A stretch of DNA of 64,000 bases from Limibacillus halophilus (GTDB lineage Bacteria > Pseudomonadota > Alphaproteobacteria > Kiloniellales > CECT-8803): contig NZ_JACHXA010000011.1 in NCBI RefSeq assembly GCF_014191775.1, positions 1-64,000 of the forward strand. Direction: 5' to 3'. This document shows, piece by piece, positions 44,621-55,812 of the stretch. The translations under genes were made by a program, and so were the position numbers. The notes below the pieces were generated by a model, which worked only from the letters and a program-made list of their open reading frames with translations, did not search any database and was not told the DNA's origin. Positions within the stretch are counted from its first letter, which is position 1. Each line of letters begins with the position of its first letter.

Positions 44621-45550
44621 CTATGCCGCCCCCAAACGCCCCCCGGCAAGCGGCTCTAACGCATCAACGACCTTGCTGCTGACGGGTGTTGGCACCCCCG
44701 CCTGTTGTCCCAAGCGGACCACAGCGCCGGATAGCCAGGGAAGCTCCAGTGCGTTGCCGCGCTCAAGATCCACCAGCATGGAAGGCTTCATCTCCGGCGG
44801 AAGCTGCTCCACGTTATCCAATCGCTGCGCAACGACTTCCTCGGTCAGTTTGACGCCTCGCGCCCGGCCTACCGCTACCGCTTCTTCCATCAACGCCTGG
44901 AACAGCGCCTTGCCTTCAGGATCGCTGCGCAAAACGCCGATGGCCTCGCGCCGGTAACAGCATGCCCCCGAAAAAGCCGTCAGCATGATAAACTTCAGCC
45001 ACAGCTGAAGTTCCATCTCGCCCGACAATTCGCTGTCAAACTTCGCTGTCTGAAACAGTGACAGAACCGCACGCGCCCGATCGCTTACGCCTTCCTCCAA
45101 TTCACCAAAGGTCAGCTTGGCGCGTTGACCGACATGCTCGATGACGCCGGGCGCAACGATATGGGCGGAAATATAGGCGATTCCCGCAAGGACGGCTTCG
45201 CGCCCCAGAACATCGGCCAGCATCGATTCCGCCTCGACGCCGTTCTGGAGCGAAATGCAGAGCCCCTTGGGCGCCAACAGCGGCTTCACCAACTCCGCCG
45301 CCTCGGTCGTGTCCTTTAGCTTGACGCAAATCAGCGCCAGATCGAAGCGCCCCGGTTCGTCCAGGCGATCCAGGAGGACCACCGGTTTCAGATGCAAATC
45401 GCCGGCGTTGGAACGAATTTTGAGCCCGGCTGTCGCCATGGCGTCCGCATGACGCCCGCGGGCCACAAACACAACCGAATGCCCGGCTTCTGCAAGACGA
45501 CCGCCGAAATAGCCCCCGACGCCGCCCGCACCTACCACCAGAACGCGCAT
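44621..45550 (-). CDS. panE: 2-dehydropantoate 2-reductase
   Basis: NADPH-dependent ketopantoate reductase of pantothenate and CoA synthesis, or a close family member, 309 residues. It starts MRVLVVGAGGVGGYFGGRLAEAGH (Rossmann GxGxxG), with ALICVKLKDTTEAAELV, QNGVEAESML (family QNG) and the catalytic Lys/Asn region LWLKFIMLTAFSGACC, and a C-terminal helical half with EMKPSMLVDLERG. GGAGGTGG precedes the ATG. The aminotransferase gene ends 18 bases upstream on the same strand. Confidence 0.88.
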   Translation of the reverse strand: MRVLVVGAGGVGGYFGGRLAEAGHSVVFVARGRHADAMATAGLKIRSNAGDLHLKPVVLLDRLDEPGRFDLALICVKLKDTTEAAELVKPLLAPKGLCISLQNGVEAESMLADVLGREAVLAGIAYISAHIVAPGVIEHVGQRAKLTFGELEEGVSDRARAVLSLFQTAKFDSELSGEMELQLWLKFIMLTAFSGACCYRREAIGVLRSDPEGKALFQALMEEAVAVGRARGVKLTEEVVAQRLDNVEQLPPEMKPSMLVDLERGNALELPWLSGAVVRLGQQAGVPTPVSSKVVDALEPLAGGRLGAA

Positions 45551-45568
45551 GACACCACCTCCGCCGAC

Positions 45569-46786
<1,218 letters not shown>

Positions 46787-47038
46787 TCAAGGTATCGTAA
46801 AGTGAGATTAAGCGGCGCCAGGCAGCCGCAACACCGCCGAAGCTATCGAACGCAGGTTTGCAAGGCAAGCCGCATGACGACCATTTTTCGCCGATTCGCC
46901 CGATCTCTATGCGGAGCCTCCATGCCTCGCTTTTGCCACTAAGTCCCGCCAGATCGCCGCTTTTCGGTCCAAAGCACGCCCCTTGGCTGCTGTTTCATCG
47001 AAGCGTTCTAGAAGCGATGAGAACAGGGGACTAAAGCG

Positions 47039-49351
47039 ATGTTTGAGCCAAACAGTAATCTCACCTACCGGCAGGTTATCCCGCAACGCCAGCAAGCGTT
47101 CCTCAAGCAGATGAGCACGACGCTTATTTTGGTGTTGCTTTGGATGGCCATCATGACGGCCCTCATGATCCTGACCGGTCCCAACACGCTGCGCGCCCAT
47201 GCAAGTGAAGCGCCGCCCGCCGGGCTGTTCTTCCAGGGTGGCGAAAGCGGTAAGGCCTATGCGGCGCCGCTGCTCAAAAGCGATGTGGTTATCGACCTGG
47301 AAGGCCCCGTGGCGCGCGTCACCTTGCGCCAGCGCTTTCGCAACCCGAGCAAGCGCTGGCTGGAAGGCGTTTACGTCTTTCCGCTGCCCGAAGGCTCGGC
47401 GGTCGATCGCCTGACACTGCTGGTCGGCGAGCGCAGGATCGAAGGCGAAATCCTCCCCAAAGCGGAAGCGCGTAAGGTCTATAACGAGGCCGCCAGCCAG
47501 GGCCGCAAGGCGAGCCTGCTGGAAAGCGAGCGCCCGAATGTTTTCGCCACCGCCGTCGCAAACATCGCGCCCGGCGAGGAGATCGCCGTCGAGATCGGAT
47601 ACCAGGATCGCGCCGACTTTCGCGAAGGGCAGTACAGCTATCGCTTCCCGATGGTCGTCGCACCTCGCTACACACCGGCCAGCCAACCGACTGCCAATCT
47701 GGTCGGGAGCGGCCTGCCGCAGAGCCAAGGCGACCTGTTCGGACCCGTTTCGCGAAACAGCGATACACCCGGCAATCGCCTCAGTTTGGTGGTCAGGCTC
47801 AACGCAGGATTGCCGCTGGATCAGATCCAAAGCCTCAACCACCCGGTGCGCATCGACGATATGGGTCTTGGCAAACGTGTGATCACGCTGTCCGAGAAAA
47901 GCGTCGCGCCAAACAGTGATTTCGTTCTCACCTGGCGACCGGTGCCCTCAGCCCTGCCCAACGCCTCGCTTTTCGGTGAGCAGCGCGACGGCGATTCCTA
48001 TCTGATGGTGGACCTGTTGCCCCCGGGTTTGCCCGATAGGAAAAAGCTGGATTTGCCGCGCGATCTGATTTTGGTGGTAGACACCTCCGGCTCTATGTCC
48101 GGGCCATCAATTCGCCAAGCCAAGGCCGCCCTGAAGGCAAGCCTGGATCGACTGACGCCGCAGGATCGCTTCAACGTTCTACGCTTTTCTCACGACTTCT
48201 CTCAACTCTACGCCAGCGCCCAGCCGGCGACGCCCAGCAACTTAACTTACGCGCGCAAGGCGGTTGATAGCCTGACGGCTGACGGCGGCACCGAGATGCG
48301 CCCTGCCTTGGAAGCTGCGCTCGCGGAACGTCCGGCTACCGGTCGCCTGCGGCAGGTCGTCTTCGTGACCGATGGCGCCGTTGGCAACGAGTACGAGCTG
48401 TTCCAGGTCATTGCGCGCCGTCTTGGTGGAAACCGGCTGTTCACCGTCGGCATCGGATCCGCTCCAAATGGCTTCTTCATGCGCAAGGCCGCCGAGGTTG
48501 GCCGCGGGAGCTTCACTTGGATCGGTAAGGTCGAAGAGGTCGAGGCGAAGGTCGCGGGGCTTCTCAGTCAACTTTCAAACCCGGCTATGACGAACCTCTC
48601 CCTTGCCTTACCCAACCACTTGCGAAAAGACGCCGAGGTTTATCCAAAGGTGCTGCCTGACCTCTATGCCGGTGAGCCGCTGCGCTTCACGGTCAAGCTG
48701 CCGGGCGCCCGTCTTGCGGACCTGCGTGGCAGTCTCCTTCTGAGCGGTGGCCTAGGCGGAGAGGCCTGGAGCGCCGTCCTCCCGATGGAGGTCGTCAACC
48801 CTGGTCGCGGTCTTGCCGCCCTTTGGGCGCGCGACAAGATCGAGGAGATCGAGGACCAGGCGTACCAACCCGGCTTCAGCGGCGACCAGGAAGCCCTGCG
48901 GAGCGCGGCCACCGAGGTGGCCCTGGCCCACGAGCTGGTGACTCGCTACACAAGCCTGGTCGCTGTCGATGACTCAGAGATCGCCCGTCCCAAGGACGAT
49001 GGCCTCGTGAGCGGTGACGTCGAGCGCCCCCTGCCAAAAGGTTGGGAGGCCGACAAGGTCTTCGGCCCGGACAGCGGACTGGACAGCGACCCGACGGGAG
49101 CGCCCGACGACGGTTTGCTGCGGAAGTCCTTCCTGCCGTCCCAGGAAGCAGAACGTCTACAGCTTGTCGAAGTGGTTCTGCCTCAGGCCAGCCAGACCGC
49201 AGGCAAGACGCTGGGCTTGCCCCAAACGGCCTCGCCAGCGCTCCAAAAATTCCTCGCAGGCGTCCTTTTGCTAGGGGTGGGCCTCACCCTCTTGCTCCTG
49301 GCGCTCAGGATGCCTCGCCCCCGGCGGCGCCTGGTGCCCGATGTCGGCTAA
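47039..49351 (+). CDS. Marine proteobacterial sortase target protein (VIT and vWFA domains)
   Basis: Exported surface protein of 770 residues. An N-terminal membrane/signal helix (STTLILVLLWMAIMTALMIL) is followed by a VIT domain (about residues 70-200, with RWLEGVYVFPLPEGSAVDRL) and a vWFA domain from about residue 340 with an intact MIDAS start VVDTSGSMSGPS. The C-terminus has a sorting signal: LPQTA at about residues 726-730, a hydrophobic helix, then RPRRR. This matches the known target family TIGR03788. The stop overlaps the start of the sortase gene by 11 bases, so the two are translationally coupled. Confidence 0.93.
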   Translation: MFEPNSNLTYRQVIPQRQQAFLKQMSTTLILVLLWMAIMTALMILTGPNTLRAHASEAPPAGLFFQGGESGKAYAAPLLKSDVVIDLEGPVARVTLRQRFRNPSKRWLEGVYVFPLPEGSAVDRLTLLVGERRIEGEILPKAEARKVYNEAASQGRKASLLESERPNVFATAVANIAPGEEIAVEIGYQDRADFREGQYSYRFPMVVAPRYTPASQPTANLVGSGLPQSQGDLFGPVSRNSDTPGNRLSLVVRLNAGLPLDQIQSLNHPVRIDDMGLGKRVITLSEKSVAPNSDFVLTWRPVPSALPNASLFGEQRDGDSYLMVDLLPPGLPDRKKLDLPRDLILVVDTSGSMSGPSIRQAKAALKASLDRLTPQDRFNVLRFSHDFSQLYASAQPATPSNLTYARKAVDSLTADGGTEMRPALEAALAERPATGRLRQVVFVTDGAVGNEYELFQVIARRLGGNRLFTVGIGSAPNGFFMRKAAEVGRGSFTWIGKVEEVEAKVAGLLSQLSNPAMTNLSLALPNHLRKDAEVYPKVLPDLYAGEPLRFTVKLPGARLADLRGSLLLSGGLGGEAWSAVLPMEVVNPGRGLAALWARDKIEEIEDQAYQPGFSGDQEALRSAATEVALAHELVTRYTSLVAVDDSEIARPKDDGLVSGDVERPLPKGWEADKVFGPDSGLDSDPTGAPDDGLLRKSFLPSQEAERLQLVEVVLPQASQTAGKTLGLPQTASPALQKFLAGVLLLGVGLTLLLLALRMPRPRRRLVPDVG

Positions 49352-49937
49352 CCTTCCCCGACAGCGGGCCCGGCTGCTGCTGCCCGCCGCCTTGCTGCTG
49401 GTCCTCGCGGGCTGGCAGCTCGGCGGCGCGGCCCTTCTCCAAGCCAAAGCCTGGCTGGCACCGCTCCTGATCGCGGAAGCCTGGGAGGAGAGTCTGGAAA
49501 GCCAATCACCGGTACCGCCCTGGCCCTGGTCGGATACCTATCCGGTCGCCAGGCTCGACATACCGAGTCTCGGGATCAGCCGCTATGTGCTGGCTGGCAC
49601 CGGTGGCGACAGCCTGGCTTTCGGCCCTGGCCACCTGACAGGAAGCGCCCTGCCCGGCAGCTCGGGGCACAGCGTCCTCGCCGCGCACCGGGACAGCCAT
49701 TTCGCTTTCCTGAAGGACCTAAAGCCCGGCGACAGACTTCGCCTGCAAGGCCCCGATGGGGGTTGGCATACTTACGAGATGGAAGCCGGCAGGCTGATCG
49801 ACACACGCCGCGAGCTGTTCCGCTTCGATCCCGACCGACCGGCCCTGACATTGGTCACCTGCTACCCCTTCGACGGTTTTGATCCGAACACGCCTTTGCG
49901 CTACCTCGTGCGTGCCAGACAAGTTGCCGCGAACTAG
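49341..49937 (+). CDS. Class GN sortase
   Basis: Transpeptidase of 198 residues that cleaves its partner at the LPxTA-type signal and joins it to an amine acceptor. N-terminal signal-anchor helix ([22 protein letters not shown]), then the sortase barrel beginning [18 protein letters not shown]. Catalytic triad: His116 in LAAHRDSHF, Cys174 in LVTCYPF, Arg187 in LRYLVRAR. Dedicated one-target sortases of this type are known from marine Gram-negative bacteria. The attachment site in a cell with an outer membrane is unclear. Confidence 0.93.
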   Translation: MSANLPRQRARLLLPAALLLVLAGWQLGGAALLQAKAWLAPLLIAEAWEESLESQSPVPPWPWSDTYPVARLDIPSLGISRYVLAGTGGDSLAFGPGHLTGSALPGSSGHSVLAAHRDSHFAFLKDLKPGDRLRLQGPDGGWHTYEMEAGRLIDTRRELFRFDPDRPALTLVTCYPFDGFDPNTPLRYLVRARQVAAN

Positions 49938-49984
49938 GCCCCGCCGCCTTTCCTTCCCGGGCCGGGCGCACTACATTGTCGGCC

Positions 49985-52156
49985 ATGCAGGAAAGCAGTC
50001 CCGTCCCTCTCGATCTCGTCCCCGCAACCTTTGAAAAACAGGATTCGCGGCCTCTGCGCGTGGTTTCCGAGTATGAACCTGCGGGCGATCAGCCGCGCGC
50101 CATCGACGAGTTGACCCAAGGACTGGTTCAAGGCGAGCGGGATCAGGTGCTGCTGGGGGTTACCGGTTCGGGCAAGACCTTCACCATGGCCAAGATCATC
50201 GCCAACACCCAACGGCCCTCTTTGATCCTGGCGCCCAACAAAACGCTCGCCGCCCAGCTTTACGCTGAGATGAAAAGCTTTTTTCCGGATAATGCGGTCG
50301 AGTACTTTGTTTCCTACTACGACTATTACCAGCCGGAAGCCTATGTGCCGCGCAGCGACACCTACGTGGAAAAGGAATCTTCCATCAACGAACAAATCGA
50401 CCGCATGCGGCACTCCGCCACCCGCGCCCTGTTCGAGCGCGAGGATGTCGTGATCGTTGCCTCGGTATCCTGCATCTATGGTATCGGCTCGCCGGAAACC
50501 TATTCAAAAATGATCGTCGATTTGAAAGTCGGCCAGCAGATCGAGCCCAAGGCGATCATGAAGGCCCTGGTCGAGCAGCAATACAAACGCAACGACGTGG
50601 CATTCCAGCGCGGCGCCTTCAGGGTGCGTGGTGACACGCTGGAGATCTTCCCCGCCCACTATGAGGACCGGGCCTGGCGTTTGTCTTTCTTCGGCGACGA
50701 GATCGAGGCGATTCACGAGATCGACCCTCTGACCGGCGAGAAGATCGAGCCACTGGAAAAGGTGCGCGTCTACGCCAACAGTCACTACGTGACGCCGCGC
50801 CCGACGCTGCAACAGGCCGCTAAGCTCATTCGCATCGAATTGAAGGCGCGCCTCGAGGAACTGCGTTCCGCTGGCCGCCTTCTGGAGGCCGAACGTCTGG
50901 AGCAGCGCACGACCTTCGATCTGGAGATGATCGAAGCCACTGGCGCTTGTGCCGGGATCGAGAACTATTCGCGGTTCTTGACCGGGCGCGCGCCGGGCGA
51001 GCCACCGCCGACGCTATTCGAGTACCTGCCAGACAACGCGCTTCTGTTCGTGGACGAAAGTCACGTCACCATCGGCCAGCTCAATGGCATGTTCCGGGGT
51101 GACTTCGCCCGAAAATCAACCCTCGCGGAGTACGGATTCCGGCTACCTTCTTGCATCGATAACCGCCCGCTCAAGTTCGAGGAGTGGGAGGCCATGCGCC
51201 CGGCGACCGTTTACGTGTCGGCTACGCCAGGTAAGTGGGAGCTACAGCAGACCGGCGGCGCTTTCTCGGAACAGGTCATCCGGCCCACCGGTCTGATCGA
51301 TCCTGTTTGTATCATCAGACCGACCGAAACCCAGGTCGACGATGTCATCGCCGAGTGCCGAGACACCGTTGAAAAGGGCTTCAGGGTGCTGGTGACGACC
51401 CTCACCAAACGCATGGCCGAGGACCTGACGGAATACATGCACGAGGCCGGGTTGAAGGTTCGCTACATTCATTCCGATGTCGAAACGTTGGAGCGCATCG
51501 AGATTATTCGTGACCTGCGACTAGGCGTCTTCGACGTTCTCGTCGGCATCAACCTCCTGCGGGAAGGGCTCGACATTCCCGAATGCGCCTTGGTTTGCAT
51601 CCTGGACGCGGACAAGGAGGGGTTCTTGCGCTCGACCACCTCCCTGATCCAGACCATCGGCCGCGCTGCGCGCAACGTCGAGGGCCGGGTGATACTCTAT
51701 GCCGACCACGAAACCGACAGCATGAAGGCCGCTCTTGGCGAAACGCAGCGGCGTCGCGAAAAGCAGATGGCCTTCAACCAGGAACACGGCATCACGCCGG
51801 AAACCATCAAGAAGCAGATTTCCGATATACTGCGGTCCGTCTACGAGCGGGATCATGTGACCGTCGATACCGGCGACGAAGGCACCCAGCATCTGGTCGG
51901 CCACAATCTGAAGGCTCACATCGCCGATCTAGAGAAGCGCATGCGCGACGCCGCCGCCAATCTTGAGTTTGAGGAGGCCGCGAAACTGCGCGATGAGATC
52001 AAGCGCCTGGAGAACCAGGAGCTTGAACTGCCGCCAGGCAGTCCAACCGGATTGGTCGACCGCATCGCGCGCGCAGATGCCCTTTCCAAGGCTCGTAGAT
52101 CCGGCGACGCGAAAAGCGGCAAGCCTAGAGGCCGTCGCAACCGCCAGACTCGCTAA
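49985..52156 (+). CDS. uvrB: Excinuclease ABC subunit B
   Basis: Damage-verifying helicase-like subunit of nucleotide excision repair, 723 residues. Walker A is [15 protein letters not shown]. The DNA-inserting beta-hairpin is [20 protein letters not shown], followed by helicase motif [13 protein letters not shown] and later [11 protein letters not shown] and [12 protein letters not shown]. The C-terminal UVR motif that binds UvrC is [19 protein letters not shown], with a short basic tail after it. The start is ATG 49985 rather than a TTG three codons earlier. No SOS box is obvious in the overlapping upstream region. Confidence 0.97.
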   Translation: MQESSPVPLDLVPATFEKQDSRPLRVVSEYEPAGDQPRAIDELTQGLVQGERDQVLLGVTGSGKTFTMAKIIANTQRPSLILAPNKTLAAQLYAEMKSFFPDNAVEYFVSYYDYYQPEAYVPRSDTYVEKESSINEQIDRMRHSATRALFEREDVVIVASVSCIYGIGSPETYSKMIVDLKVGQQIEPKAIMKALVEQQYKRNDVAFQRGAFRVRGDTLEIFPAHYEDRAWRLSFFGDEIEAIHEIDPLTGEKIEPLEKVRVYANSHYVTPRPTLQQAAKLIRIELKARLEELRSAGRLLEAERLEQRTTFDLEMIEATGACAGIENYSRFLTGRAPGEPPPTLFEYLPDNALLFVDESHVTIGQLNGMFRGDFARKSTLAEYGFRLPSCIDNRPLKFEEWEAMRPATVYVSATPGKWELQQTGGAFSEQVIRPTGLIDPVCIIRPTETQVDDVIAECRDTVEKGFRVLVTTLTKRMAEDLTEYMHEAGLKVRYIHSDVETLERIEIIRDLRLGVFDVLVGINLLREGLDIPECALVCILDADKEGFLRSTTSLIQTIGRAARNVEGRVILYADHETDSMKAALGETQRRREKQMAFNQEHGITPETIKKQISDILRSVYERDHVTVDTGDEGTQHLVGHNLKAHIADLEKRMRDAAANLEFEEAAKLRDEIKRLENQELELPPGSPTGLVDRIARADALSKARRSGDAKSGKPRGRRNRQTR

Positions 52157-52223
52157 CTTTCCTCTCTCACTGCATCTCCGACGGGGCCGCTCAAGGTCTT
52201 GTGAGGTGATTTTTCGTCCATGC

Positions 52224-52239
52224 CCTGTAGAACTACAGG
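52224..52239. promoter_or_regulatory. Dyad CCTGTAG-AA-CTACAGG
   Basis: A perfect 7-bp inverted repeat with two central bases, 32 bases before the start of the DUF3105 gene. It has no T run, so it is not a terminator, and could be an operator or a small mRNA hairpin with a GAAC loop. Confidence 0.35.
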
Positions 52240-52270
52240 CAAGTAGAGCCAAAAAAATGTGGGGGACAAA

Positions 52271-52900
52271 ATGGCCAACAAGAAAAAGCAAGGAAGAACA
52301 CGGAGCTCCAACGGACGCGGTCTGAACTGGGGAGGCCCCAAGAAAAAAGCCAGCCGGTGGGAACCTCTTGCCATCGTGGCGTTAATGCTTGCAGGCGTGG
52401 GATACTTTATCTGGTCATGGTCAGCGGACCAGAAACTGGAGGAAACGCTTCTCGCCCTGGCCGCTGAAGGCGAGCCTTTGCTGGAAGAACGATTGGAGCG
52501 CCATCGGGATAACGGGCGACGCCATCTGGGCCTCGGTGAGATTTTTCAGTACGGCGACCGCTATCCGACAAGCGGGCCCCACAGTTCCATCTGGACCCGC
52601 ACCGGCGTCCACGACAGCCCGCAACCGAGTATCAATCTCGTACATGCGCTCGAGCACGGTAATGTTGTCATCTATATTGACCAGCCTGCCGCCGATGTAC
52701 GTAAAACCATCGAAGAATGGGCAGGGCTCTACACAGGGCAATGGGATGGAATTGTCGTGACCGCCGACCCGGGATTGGGCGAAGGAATGGTGCTCTCTGC
52801 GTGGCGACACCGGATTCAGCTGGAACGCTTCGAGCCGGAGATCGTTGCTGCCTTCATCGATCGTTTTAGAGGGCGGGGACCCGAACAGGCCGTGCGTTGA
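52271..52900 (+). CDS. DUF3105 family membrane-anchored protein
   Basis: Protein of 209 residues with a basic N-terminus (MANKKKQGRTRSSNGRG), one membrane helix (WEPLAIVALMLAGVGYFIW) and an extracytoplasmic domain of the DUF3105 type: YPTSGPHSSIWTRTGVHDSP then VHALEHGNVVIYIDQP. The repeated His/Trp pattern hints at a metal or small-ligand pocket, but the function is unknown. ATG 52271 has GGGGGA before it. A GTG four codons earlier is possible. The next gene lies 22 bases downstream. Confidence 0.8.
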   Translation: MANKKKQGRTRSSNGRGLNWGGPKKKASRWEPLAIVALMLAGVGYFIWSWSADQKLEETLLALAAEGEPLLEERLERHRDNGRRHLGLGEIFQYGDRYPTSGPHSSIWTRTGVHDSPQPSINLVHALEHGNVVIYIDQPAADVRKTIEEWAGLYTGQWDGIVVTADPGLGEGMVLSAWRHRIQLERFEPEIVAAFIDRFRGRGPEQAVR

Positions 52901-52922
52901 ATGATTTGACGATCACAGGGCC

Positions 52923-54278
52923 ATGCAAATGGCAGGACCCGACGATCTGACAGAAAAAGGGGCTTACGTTGCAAGTCAGCAGATTAAGCTGGCCGCCGTC
53001 TTTGCAACATTCCTCGTCATCTTCCTACGCGATCCCGAGATACTCATCCTTGGCCGCTTCTGGGCCGAGGAAGGTGTTGTTTATTTCTCTCTCGTTTGGA
53101 ACGAAGGATTCTGGGCCCAGGCATTGCTGCCCTTCAACGGCTACTATTCGCTGTTCGTCTGGTTGGCGGTAGGGCTGGCAACGCTGGTACCGCTCGACTA
53201 CGCCCCTCTCGCGACAGGGTACGCAACCTTGCTGGTCATGATGACCGGACCACTCCTGATTCTCTACGCTCCGCTTAGCTTTGAGCTTTCATCCGGACGC
53301 AGGGCCCTATGCGCGATCTTTCTCACGCTGCCCTACGTCAACACGGGCGTCTGGTTGAACAGCATCAACGCGCAGTTCTTTTTTGCGATGGCCACGGCCC
53401 TGTTGCTGATTTGTGATCTCTCCAGCCGCCGCTTTCTCATGATCGCCGCCTTGCTCGTATTGCTTGCCGGGCTGACGGGCCCTGTTTCGGTCTTCCTGAC
53501 GCCTCTTTTTCTAGTGCGGGCCGTTATAAGCCGAGAAAGGAACTGGTGGTTTCTGGCGCTCCTTCTAACGCTTTGCGCGGCATTGCAAAGTTGGTTCATG
53601 GTGACGGCCTTACTCGAAGGGCTGCGTAGTACAGGGGGGGTGGAACTACTGGGGCCCCGCCTCGCAGGGTTCCTCCTCAAACTCCTGCTCTATCCCTTTA
53701 TGTTGGATGGCGCGCGGCATGTCGCCGACGCCGTCGAGCAGGGAGGGCTCAATACGATCATCCCCCATCTTCTGGCAGGCCTTGCCTTGGCTTCATTTCT
53801 TCTGCATTTGGCCTGGCATAGCCCTCGCAAGACCGGCTTGTGGCTTTATGCGGCCTTATTACTGGGCTCCGCCTTGAGCTTCGCGGGGTCCTTGCAAGTC
53901 GAAGCGCCGTCACTGGAGCAGATCTTCCATCACAAGAATGGCGGCCGTTACTTTGTAATGGGTAATCTGCTTCTCGCCCCGCTTCTCCTATTGCCTTACC
54001 GCGGGCCCCATACCTGGTTGGCGCAAGTGCGTTACCCGCTGACGGTTCTGTTGCTGGCTACCGTCGCATACTCCTATCAAACGCAAAAACTCCAGGGCGC
54101 AATCTGGCCGGATGAGGTTCGCCAATGGCGCGAAAACTCCAACTATTGTTTGCAAATTTGGCCGGGGAATCCGCAGGTGGGCATCCACAGTTGGAAAATG
54201 CGATTGCTTCCCGATCAGGAGAGAGGCGTCCGGGCCGTTCCCTACATGGACTGCATGCCCCAACTCCAAAGTAACTAA
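52923..54278 (+). CDS. Multi-pass membrane protein, GT-C-like, unknown
   Basis: Polytopic membrane protein of 451 residues with about ten hydrophobic helices. Its layout recalls GT-C glycosyltransferases. An acidic pair follows the first helix (RFWAEEGVVYFSLVWNEG), where GT-C enzymes keep catalytic acids. A long multi-helix body and a C-terminal soluble tail of about 60 residues with cysteines (NSNYCLQIWP, PYMDCMPQ) follow. I do not recognise a family. Probably cotranscribed with the DUF3105 gene (22 bases). Converges on the histidine kinase gene. Confidence 0.7.
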   Translation: MQMAGPDDLTEKGAYVASQQIKLAAVFATFLVIFLRDPEILILGRFWAEEGVVYFSLVWNEGFWAQALLPFNGYYSLFVWLAVGLATLVPLDYAPLATGYATLLVMMTGPLLILYAPLSFELSSGRRALCAIFLTLPYVNTGVWLNSINAQFFFAMATALLLICDLSSRRFLMIAALLVLLAGLTGPVSVFLTPLFLVRAVISRERNWWFLALLLTLCAALQSWFMVTALLEGLRSTGGVELLGPRLAGFLLKLLLYPFMLDGARHVADAVEQGGLNTIIPHLLAGLALASFLLHLAWHSPRKTGLWLYAALLLGSALSFAGSLQVEAPSLEQIFHHKNGGRYFVMGNLLLAPLLLLPYRGPHTWLAQVRYPLTVLLLATVAYSYQTQKLQGAIWPDEVRQWRENSNYCLQIWPGNPQVGIHSWKMRLLPDQERGVRAVPYMDCMPQLQSN

Positions 54279-54294
54279 GCGCCCGTCCTAGATC

Positions 54295-55737
54295 CTACAC
54301 CGGGACCCGCAGACGCACCCGGAGACCACCAAGGGGCGACGCCTCCAACCGCACATCGCCGCCATGGCTGCGCACGGCGTCGCGGGCAATTGTAAGGCCC
54401 AGGCCCGTGCCGCCGGTTTCCGGATTACGCGAGGTATCAAGCCTGAAGAAAGGCTTGAAGACGTCCTCGCGCATCTCCTCGGGAATGCCAGGGCCGTCAT
54501 CATCAATGACAAGAACGACGTGCGGCCCTTCGCGCCCCAGGCGAATCGAAACGTTGTCGCCATAGCGCAGAGCGTTACTGACCAGATTTTGAAGGCAGCG
54601 GCGCATGGAGTTGCGCCGCAACGGCAGAGAAACCTGCTCCTCGATATGGACGTCCAGGGTTTTACCCTGTTGATTCGCAAGCTCACGCTGGGTCTGCTCA
54701 ACGACCTCGCTTAGCAGATCGCCAAGCGACGTCGGGCGCATGGCCTCGCTTCCCTCGCCTCGCGCAAAGGCCAGATACCCCTCGATCATACGCTCCATCT
54801 CCACGAGATCGGATCGCAACTCCTTCAACTCGGGACCATCACCGATCAAGGCAAGGCTCAGCTTCATGCGTGTTAGCGGTGTGCGCAGGTCGTGGCTGAC
54901 ACCAGCCAGCATTTCCGTGCGCTGTCGCATCTGTCGCCGGATACGGTCGCGCATCTGAATGAAGGCCGCAGCGGCCTGGCGTACTTCGGTGGCCCCTTCC
55001 GGCGTGAAGGACGGCGTATCACGTCCCTTGCCAAAGCGTTCGGCGGCGCGCGCCAAGCGCCGGATCGGCCGCACCTGATTACGCATGAACATCGTGGCGA
55101 CGCCAAAAAACAAGATCGAGCTGCCGACCATCCAGATTACGAAGAGATCGGATGTCGAATTGAACAGACGTTCGCGGTGTATCTCCGCCCGAAGCACACC
55201 GTCGAGCATCTGCACAAAGACCACCACATTCTGGCCGGCTTGTTCGCTGTCGATGGAGACATTGAAGGAAACGCGGCGGTTCAACGCCCGGCGCAGCTTT
55301 CTGACCATGTAGCCTTTCCGCGTGGCGTGGTCGGGTGGCAGCGTCTCGTGCTGCTTGAAGGAGAGCTTCATCCATAAGAGGTTGCCATGCAGGTTGAAGA
55401 TTTCCTGACGCTTGGCTGGGTCTTCCTCACGCAGCAGATGCTCGGTCACGACCGCGATTTCGCTGGCGAGCGCGCGCGCGAGGTTATCGGTGATGTAGTC
55501 GAAGTGGCGGTCGTAGAAGACCCAAGCGGTTATAATCTGCACGAGAATTAGTGGCATCACCATGATCAGCAACGCACGACCGAGCAGCGAACGGGGCAAA
55601 ATATGCTTTATCCTTTTGCCCAACCGCCAGGGATCGCGCCAATCGAAACCGCGCGAGTCGCTGATGCCCTCGCCTCGGCCCATAGCCTTGGCAGGACGTT
55701 CGGCGCCGGTGTTTTCCGTAGGGTTACCAACCGTCAT
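54295..55737 (-). CDS. EnvZ-like sensor histidine kinase
   Basis: Inner-membrane sensor of 480 residues. Membrane helices lie at about residues 50-72 and 205-225, enclosing a periplasmic sensor domain. HAMP follows, then the HisKA phosphoacceptor in LAGVSHDLRTPLTRMKL and HATPase boxes N (RCLQNLVSNALRYG), G1 (VIDDDGPGIPEE) and G2 (TGGTGLGLTIARDAV). The H-box SHDLRTPLTR is EnvZ-type. It is 75 bases downstream of the response regulator on the same strand and is its likely partner. Confidence 0.92.
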   Translation of the reverse strand: MTVGNPTENTGAERPAKAMGRGEGISDSRGFDWRDPWRLGKRIKHILPRSLLGRALLIMVMPLILVQIITAWVFYDRHFDYITDNLARALASEIAVVTEHLLREEDPAKRQEIFNLHGNLLWMKLSFKQHETLPPDHATRKGYMVRKLRRALNRRVSFNVSIDSEQAGQNVVVFVQMLDGVLRAEIHRERLFNSTSDLFVIWMVGSSILFFGVATMFMRNQVRPIRRLARAAERFGKGRDTPSFTPEGATEVRQAAAAFIQMRDRIRRQMRQRTEMLAGVSHDLRTPLTRMKLSLALIGDGPELKELRSDLVEMERMIEGYLAFARGEGSEAMRPTSLGDLLSEVVEQTQRELANQQGKTLDVHIEEQVSLPLRRNSMRRCLQNLVSNALRYGDNVSIRLGREGPHVVLVIDDDGPGIPEEMREDVFKPFFRLDTSRNPETGGTGLGLTIARDAVRSHGGDVRLEASPLGGLRVRLRVPV

Positions 55738-55812
55738 CGCGCTTCGCCCTTATCGCCGCGCCAATAATTGGCCGGCTGTGTCGACCTGCAAACTTGTAGC
55801 CTAACGGCGGGG

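Noticed and set aside
46907-47842. 311-codon minus-strand frame before and inside the sortase-target gene
   Set aside because: It is antisense to the VIT domain, has no recognisable domain or ribosome site, and the opposite frame is clearly the real protein. The first part in the gap alone was considered as a remnant but shows no family.
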